Source of the DNA: SIG78 sp036677805
GTDB lineage: Bacteria > Verrucomicrobiota > Lentisphaeria > Victivallales > Victivallaceae
Direction of reading: 5' to 3'
NCBI GenBank assembly: GCA_036677805.1
Contig: JAVBVS010000019.1
Span: 97,041 to 161,040 of the forward strand
Length of the DNA: 64,000 nt
Part shown: positions 59,778 to 64,000 of the stretch, piece by piece
Numbering within the stretch: position 1 is the stretch's first letter
Layout of the letters: every line of letters starts with the position of its first letter
Notes under the pieces: generated by a model
Databases searched by the model: none
What the model was told of the DNA's origin: nothing
Seen by the model: only the letters and a program-made list of their open reading frames with translations
Position numbers and translations under genes: made by a program

Positions 59778-60575
59778 TCAGATGCCGTACTCGCGCCGGT
59801 AGGCGCCCGGGGGGCGGCCGAACTGGCGGCGGAACATCTTGCTGAAGTAAAAGATATCGTCGAATCCGCATTCCAGTGCCGCCAGCTTGAGCGGCAGATC
59901 GGGGCGGTCGCAGATCAGCTGCGCCGCCCGGTTCAGCCGCAGGCGGTTCAAAAACGCCACCGGCGCTTCGCCCGCAGCTTTTGCGAAACAGCGCCGGAAA
60001 TGGGCTTCGGACCAATGCAACGCGCGGGCGGTCGCCTTCCAGTCGCGCGCTTTTTCCGGCGCGGTGCGCAACTCTTCGAGCAGCCGTTCCAGCCGCAGCG
60101 CCTCCCGTCCGGGACCGCGTCCGGCTTCTTCCTGAAGGTAAAGAAAGAGTTCCAGCAACCCGAGCGCGCCCTGATCGTGCCGTCCCCGGTCCAGCGACCG
60201 GATGATCCGGCCGAACAACTCCTCCAGCCGCGCCGGTTCGCGCACTGCCAGCGGCTCGGCCAGAGTCAACAGCCCGCGCTCCGCCCAGCGGTCGGGCTCG
60301 CGGCCTTCGAAGGCGACGAACCAATGCCGCCAGACCCGGCGGCTGTCGGGCTCTCGGCGATATTGCCGCCAGCCGCCGGGTCGGGTGATCCAGACCACCG
60401 GGGCGCGGAGCATCCGGTGCGCCGGCGGTTGATCCGGCACGTCGCTCCAGCGGTAGTCAAGCTCGCCCTCCGCTTCGAAATTGACTGCGTAATACTCGAA
60501 TCGCCGGGTCACCGGCAGATAGTAGTCGGGCCGGAATCCCCAGCGCGGAAAATGAATGTCGAGAAAAGAAGCCAT
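59778..60575 (-). CDS. AraC-family regulator
   Basis: 265 residues. The N-terminal sensor is poorly conserved (YYLPVTRRFEYYAVNFEAEG, VWRHWFVAFEGREPDRW). The C-terminal double HTH is clear: KATARALHWSEAHFRRCFAK and KLAALECGFDDIFYFSKMFR, then RQFGRPPGAYRREYGI. It is divergent from the GH3 gene over a 112-base AT-rich region and probably activates that gene, and perhaps the AGE-epimerase gene after it. The ligand is unknown. Confidence 0.9.
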   Translation of the reverse strand: MASFLDIHFPRWGFRPDYYLPVTRRFEYYAVNFEAEGELDYRWSDVPDQPPAHRMLRAPVVWITRPGGWRQYRREPDSRRVWRHWFVAFEGREPDRWAERGLLTLAEPLAVREPARLEELFGRIIRSLDRGRHDQGALGLLELFLYLQEEAGRGPGREALRLERLLEELRTAPEKARDWKATARALHWSEAHFRRCFAKAAGEAPVAFLNRLRLNRAAQLICDRPDLPLKLAALECGFDDIFYFSKMFRRQFGRPPGAYRREYGI

Positions 60576-60687
60576 AATGCGCGAAAAATACCAAAAAAGC
60601 TTTTTTTGAACATTTACAATCCAATTTTATCATGCTAATAATATACAAAAGAAAAATGATTTTTGCAATTCCGGAAAGGTTGTCACG
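60576..60687. promoter_or_regulatory. AT-rich divergent regulatory region, AraC/GH3
   Basis: The 112 bases between the two divergent starts are strongly AT-rich against the 62% GC background. A weak plus-strand promoter TTGAAC (60606-60611), 16 bases, TATCAT (60628-60633) is visible. No clear palindrome was found; AraC sites are usually direct repeats and hard to see by eye. Confidence 0.4.
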
Positions 60688-62388
60688 ATGAAAAAATCAA
60701 GCCGGTTCGATGCACTGCTCGGGCAGTTGTCGGTCGAGGAAAAAATTGCGCAGATGCTGGTGTTCGGCGTCGGCGGCGCCATGATCGATCCGCTGCTGGT
60801 CCGGTTTGTGAAGCAATACGGCCTGGGCGGTTTTCGCGTCACTCCCAACGGCGACCGCAAGGCGGTGCGCTATCTGCCCGAGGGCGCGCGCGGGGTCGAG
60901 CATGTGAACCGTGTGCCGCAATGGCAGGAAAAGTTCATTGACTGCAAGGTTCCGGCGCCTTTCCTGACGCCTGGGGTCTACAGCGGCCAGCTCAACGATT
61001 TCCGCCGGCTTGCCTTTGACCGGCGCGGCCTCGGACTGCCGATGCATGTGGTGGCCGACTGCGAAGCCGCCGGCGGCAATTTCGCCCCGCCCTACATGAT
61101 TTCGATGCCTCAGGCGATGGGTTTCGGCGATCTCGGCGATCTTGATCTCCTGGAGCATTCCTGGCGGGCGATGGCGCGCCAGCTCAAGGCCGTCGGCATC
61201 GACTGGCTCCATTCGCCGGTGGTCGACGTCAATACCAACCCCCGCAACCCGGAAATCTCCGCCCGCAGCTTCAGCGCCGATCCGGCTGTAGTCACGGCCT
61301 GCGCCGCGGCCAACCTGCGCGGTATGAAAGCCGGCAATGTAATCAATTGCCTGAAGCATTATCCGGGGCGCGGCGACAGCGCCGAGGACGCTCATTTCGG
61401 CCTGCCGGTGATCAACGCTTCGCGCGAGGCGCTGATGAGCATCCACCTTCGTCCCTACCGCGAACTGATTGCGGCGGGCGGGGTCGAATCGGTGATGCTG
61501 GCCCACACCGTCTTCCCCCGGCTCGATCCGGCGGCCGAGGTGGCCACGGTGTCGGAATACCTGATCAGGGAACTGCTCCGCGGCGAACTCGGCTTCGAGG
61601 GCGTGATCACCACCGATTCGCTGACCATGGGCGGTTTGATGGCACGCTACAGCGTCAGCGAAGCCGCCATCCGTGCGATCAATTATGGCGTCGATCTGCT
61701 GCTGCTCAAAGACGAGAACGCGTTGCGCTTCGAGCTCCACCGCGATTTGGTCGAGGCGGTGCGGCAGGGACGCATCGCCGAGGCGACCGTCGACCGCTCG
61801 CTGCGCCGGGTCTGGTCGCTCAAATACGATCACGGGCTGTTCGAACAGGGCGGCGCGGTCGACAGCGCCGCGGCCGACGACTTCATCCGGCGCGACGAAT
61901 TCCGCCAGATCGGCGTCGAAATGTCGGAAAAGGTGCGCAATGTGGTGCGCCTCGAACCCGGCATCCTGCCGCTCAAGCCGGAACAGAAGGTGCTGATCAT
62001 CGACCGTATTACCGGCCATCAGCTGCGGCGCAACGATTACTGGAATTACCCGGGCATGTTCTTCGAATTCATGCGCCGTTTCAGCGACAATCTGGGGTTC
62101 TGCGATTACGACGGCCGGAGCATCGACCGGGCGCTGGCGGCGGCGCGGCAGCTCTTCGACGATTACGATCTGATCGTGCTGACCAGCGATTTCGACCGCA
62201 GCGAGGCCGCCGACGCGGACCGGACGCTGGCGGCGGAGCTGGCCGGTCTCGGCAAGCCGGTGATCCAGATCGCCTCCAATCCTTATCTCGAACTGCTGAT
62301 TCCGGAGACGGTGCGCAACGTGATCGTCACCTACGGACTGATGCACGAACAGCTCGAGGCGGTGAGCCGTTTTCTCTACGGCCGCTGA
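60688..62388 (+). CDS. Glycoside hydrolase family 3 (NagZ-like beta-N-acetylhexosaminidase)
   Basis: 566 residues without a signal peptide, so cytoplasmic. The barrel has DWLHSPVVDVNTNPRNPEIS and CLKHYPGRGDSAEDAHFGLP. The latter carries the Asp-His dyad (EDAH) on the flexible loop used as acid/base by NagZ-type GH3 enzymes. The nucleophile Asp is in GFEGVITTDSLTMGG. A second, sandwich-like domain occupies residues about 400-566. The NagZ-type dyad suggests an N-acetylglucosaminide substrate such as chitin or peptidoglycan oligomers. It lies upstream of an AGE-family epimerase, consistent with amino-sugar use. Confidence 0.9.
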   Translation: MKKSSRFDALLGQLSVEEKIAQMLVFGVGGAMIDPLLVRFVKQYGLGGFRVTPNGDRKAVRYLPEGARGVEHVNRVPQWQEKFIDCKVPAPFLTPGVYSGQLNDFRRLAFDRRGLGLPMHVVADCEAAGGNFAPPYMISMPQAMGFGDLGDLDLLEHSWRAMARQLKAVGIDWLHSPVVDVNTNPRNPEISARSFSADPAVVTACAAANLRGMKAGNVINCLKHYPGRGDSAEDAHFGLPVINASREALMSIHLRPYRELIAAGGVESVMLAHTVFPRLDPAAEVATVSEYLIRELLRGELGFEGVITTDSLTMGGLMARYSVSEAAIRAINYGVDLLLLKDENALRFELHRDLVEAVRQGRIAEATVDRSLRRVWSLKYDHGLFEQGGAVDSAAADDFIRRDEFRQIGVEMSEKVRNVVRLEPGILPLKPEQKVLIIDRITGHQLRRNDYWNYPGMFFEFMRRFSDNLGFCDYDGRSIDRALAAARQLFDDYDLIVLTSDFDRSEAADADRTLAAELAGLGKPVIQIASNPYLELLIPETVRNVIVTYGLMHEQLEAVSRFLYGR

Positions 62389-62419
62389 GTCCGGCGGGCA
62401 AAATTGTGCGGAATAAAGA

Positions 62420-62443
62420 CCGCCGGGCTTGCTTTCCCGGCGG
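62420..62443 (+). terminator. GC hairpin between GH3 and AGE genes
   Basis: CCGCCGGG pairs with CCCGGCGG around an 8-base loop. No T-run follows. It overlaps the -35 box of the candidate promoter at 62429-62457, so it may terminate, or regulate, rather than simply end the GH3 transcript. Confidence 0.4.
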
Positions 62444-62457
62444 AGTGATGATACATT
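62429..62457 (+). promoter_or_regulatory. Candidate promoter of the AGE-family gene
   Basis: TTGCTT (62429-62434), 17 bases, then TACATT (62452-62457), 52 bases before the ATG. Confidence 0.5.
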
Positions 62458-62508
62458 AAAAAGAAGGCTGTTGAAACGTTAAAGCAGAAATCCGGAGGCA
62501 GGCGGTCC

Positions 62509-63678
62509 ATGTTCAAGGCAATTCAGGCGCGGTACGAAAAAGAGCTGGTCGAAAATGTGATCCCGTTCTGGGAAAAACATGCGATCGACCGGGAGTTCGG
62601 CGGCTATTTCACCAGCCTCGACCGCGACGGCTCGGTTTACGACACCACCAAATACATGTGGATGCAGTGGCGCATCGTCTACATGTTCGGCGAATTCTAC
62701 TCGTCGAAATACAAACAGGAACGCTTTCTCGACATCGCTTCGCAGGGGTTCGAATTTCTCTACCGACACGGACGCAGCGCCGACGGCTCCTACTATTTCG
62801 CGCTGAACCGCGCGGGTGACCCGATTATCGCGCCCTACAATGTCTTTTCCGACTGTTTCGCGGCGATGGGCGCGGCGGAAATGTACCGCGCTACCGGGGA
62901 AAAGCGTTATTTCGATGCGGCGCGCGAGGCGATGGACAGCTATCTGCGCCGGGTGGCAAGCGGGAATCCGGCGGGACCGTGGAACAAGAGCCTGCCGGCG
63001 CGGCAGAGCTATCTTGCGCTCGGGCACTACATGATGATCGCCAATCTCGCGCTGGTGATGAAGCGCGGCCTCGGCATCGACGAATACGACCGCGCCGGGC
63101 GGGAGGCGCTGGATACCGTGCTCGACAAGTTCTGGAATCCGGAATTCAACGTGATGTTCGAAAACATCATGCCCGACGGCCGTTTCGACCTCGAAAGCTG
63201 TCAGGGACGGATGCTCAATCCGGGCCATGTGCTCGAAGCGATGTGGTTTATTCTCGACTATCTGACCGGCAGCGGCGACACCGCCCGTGTGCCGGAGGTG
63301 ATCAACATCATCGCAAAGACGCTGGAATTCGGCTGGGACAGACAGTATGGCGGGATTTTCTACTTCATGGATGTACTGGGCAAGCCGCATCTGGAGCTTC
63401 AGCACGACATGAAGCTCTGGTGGGTGCACAACGAAGCAACCATCGCGACGCTCTACGCCTACAAGGTGACCCGCGATCCTCGCTTTCTCGACTGGTTCCG
63501 CAAGGTCGACGAATGGAGTTTCGGCCACTTCCCCGATCCGGAATACGGCGAATGGTTCGCCTATCTGAACCGCCGCGGCGAACCCACCCACATGCTCAAG
63601 GGCGGCAAGTGGAAGACCTTCTTCCATCTGCCCCGCTGTCTGGCCTTTTCGGCGGCGCTGATGGAAGAACTCAAGTAG
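62509..63678 (+). CDS. AGE-family epimerase (N-acylglucosamine or cellobiose 2-epimerase type)
   Basis: 389 residues. The alpha6/alpha6-barrel pattern of the AGE family is visible: ENVIPFWEKHAIDREFGGYF, YDTTKYMWMQWRIVYMFGEF, RMLNPGHVLEAMWFILDYL and HNEATIATLYAYKVTRDPRF. The His residues in NPGHVLE and WVHNEA are the usual catalytic pair. It epimerises the C2 position of an N-acyl-amino sugar or of a beta-1,4-linked disaccharide. Adjacency to a NagZ-like GH3 favours N-acetylglucosamine/N-acetylmannosamine, but this is inference. A strong terminator follows. Confidence 0.9.
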   Translation: MFKAIQARYEKELVENVIPFWEKHAIDREFGGYFTSLDRDGSVYDTTKYMWMQWRIVYMFGEFYSSKYKQERFLDIASQGFEFLYRHGRSADGSYYFALNRAGDPIIAPYNVFSDCFAAMGAAEMYRATGEKRYFDAAREAMDSYLRRVASGNPAGPWNKSLPARQSYLALGHYMMIANLALVMKRGLGIDEYDRAGREALDTVLDKFWNPEFNVMFENIMPDGRFDLESCQGRMLNPGHVLEAMWFILDYLTGSGDTARVPEVINIIAKTLEFGWDRQYGGIFYFMDVLGKPHLELQHDMKLWWVHNEATIATLYAYKVTRDPRFLDWFRKVDEWSFGHFPDPEYGEWFAYLNRRGEPTHMLKGGKWKTFFHLPRCLAFSAALMEELK

Positions 63679-63696
63679 CGTCGGCATTTTCCTGGA

Positions 63697-63733
63697 CAAC
63701 CGGCGGAGGCATTGCTTCCGCCGGTTGTTTTTT
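63697..63733 (+). terminator. Intrinsic terminator after the AGE gene
   Basis: A 14-bp stem (with one G-T pair) from CAACCGGCGGAGGC to GCTTCCGCCGGTTG, with loop ATT, is followed by TTTTTT. It begins 18 bases after the stop. Confidence 0.93.
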
Positions 63734-63776
63734 GCTGCACTTCCCGGAAAAAATCGCGGTTTTTACTGCCGGATAT

Positions 63777-63805
63777 TTGCCAGAACGAGTTCGGCGGGCT
63801 ATATT
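63777..63805 (+). promoter_or_regulatory. Promoter-like element reading out of the window
   Basis: TTGCCA (63777-63782), 17 bases, then TATATT (63800-63805). The same -10 is used by gyrA, galE and cmk here. The gene it drives lies at or beyond the window end. Confidence 0.6.
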
Positions 63806-64000
63806 CGGAATGAGCCGGTGCCGCCGGCGGCGCTTTCCGGAATCGCGCATTTCGCGGGGGAGGCAAAGCAACCTTTCCGCCGCGGAGATGATCTTACTCG
63901 AAGGCATGAGTACGGCGTTTCGCCGGACGGAATGCCGCCGAGCGGGGCCCCCGGAAAGTACCCGAAGCTTCCGGGCGGGGCCCGGAAGTCCCGAGTCCCG
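63806..64000. other. Region without a recognisable gene, rich in inverted repeats at its end
   Basis: No open frame here looks coding. The last 60 bases contain overlapping GC-rich complementary blocks (GGGGCCCC near 63944, CCGGGCGGGGCCC at 63971-63983). It may be the 5' leader of a gene outside the window or a structured RNA; the window end prevents a decision. Confidence 0.4.

Noticed and set aside
57781..60324. 847-residue open frame on the minus strand, antisense to manA and argS
   Set aside because: It is antisense to two secure genes, with low-complexity His/Gln/Val-rich translation and no family motif.
1..64000. tRNA, rRNA, IS elements, prophage or integration sites
   Set aside because: I looked through the intergenic gaps and saw no cloverleaf-like segments, transposase, integrase or flanking repeats; a tRNAscan/Infernal run would settle small RNAs.

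Overview
The window is about 62% GC, gene-dense, and looks like a chromosomal segment of a Lentisphaerota bacterium (Victivallis-like). The main reason is four proteins whose N-terminus carries RFTLIELLVVIAIIAILAAM-type pseudopilin sequence, three of them with a C-terminal H-X9-DG motif. They sit beside large secreted glycoside-hydrolase-like proteins with family-9-like carbohydrate-binding domains, sodium:solute symporters and LacI/GntR/AraC regulators. I saw no rRNA, tRNA, CRISPR array, insertion sequence or prophage. The taxonomic call is inference from protein style.

Layout. 1-3.3 kb: end of an MscS channel, argG, a lipoprotein coupled to an amidohydrolase. 3.3-11.2 kb (minus): a LacI-controlled locus (regulator, FAD oxidoreductase, H-X9-DG pseudopilin, secreted binding protein, CBM9-like/TIM-barrel protein, DUF4434-like protein). 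11.2-17.5 kb (minus): a GntR-controlled locus (regulator, pseudopilin, degenerate pseudopilin, secreted glycosidase-like protein, SSS transporter), closed by a strong terminator. 17.7-20.8 kb: a QueG/reductive-dehalogenase-like Fe-S protein, an IclR regulator and a U32-like protein. 20.8-26.3 kb (minus): TetR-TolC-MacA-MacB(ATPase)-permease efflux operon with 4-base overlaps. 26.6-32.5 kb: a second LacI-type regulator, pseudopilin and a 1304-residue LamG/CBM9/glycosidase protein. 32.6-40.7 kb: galE divergent from gyrA-folP-cdaA-cdaR, then a GT-C-like membrane protein. 40.7-48 kb: AraC, sugar isomerase, Gfo/Idh oxidoreductase, GntR, SDR, aldo/keto reductase and a GckR/MurQ-like double-SIS protein. 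48-54.5 kb: ClC channel divergent from dtd, then dxr-rseP-ispG. 54.5-59.7 kb: ychF, then cmk-ybgC-manA-argS. 59.8-63.7 kb: AraC divergent from a GH3 enzyme, and an AGE-family epimerase.

The most notable pattern is a repeated module: dedicated regulator, then an H-X9-DG pseudopilin with Arg instead of Gly before the FTLIE motif, then very large secreted carbohydrate-active proteins. It occurs three times in 30 kb with different regulators, and no type II secretion or type IV pilus genes are nearby. Two of the three loci start at perfect-consensus sigma70 promoters (TTGACA-N17-TATAAT) with palindromic operators just downstream, implying autoregulated, substrate-induced expression. I read these as functional analogues of polysaccharide utilization loci that use pseudopilins in an unknown role.

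Other points of interest are a GckR-like double-SIS protein lacking one catalytic Glu of MurQ, a site-2 protease with three PDZ domains, GyrA with Gly83 and an acidic insertion, a ClC protein lacking the proton glutamate, and a perfect 27-bp in-frame tandem duplication.
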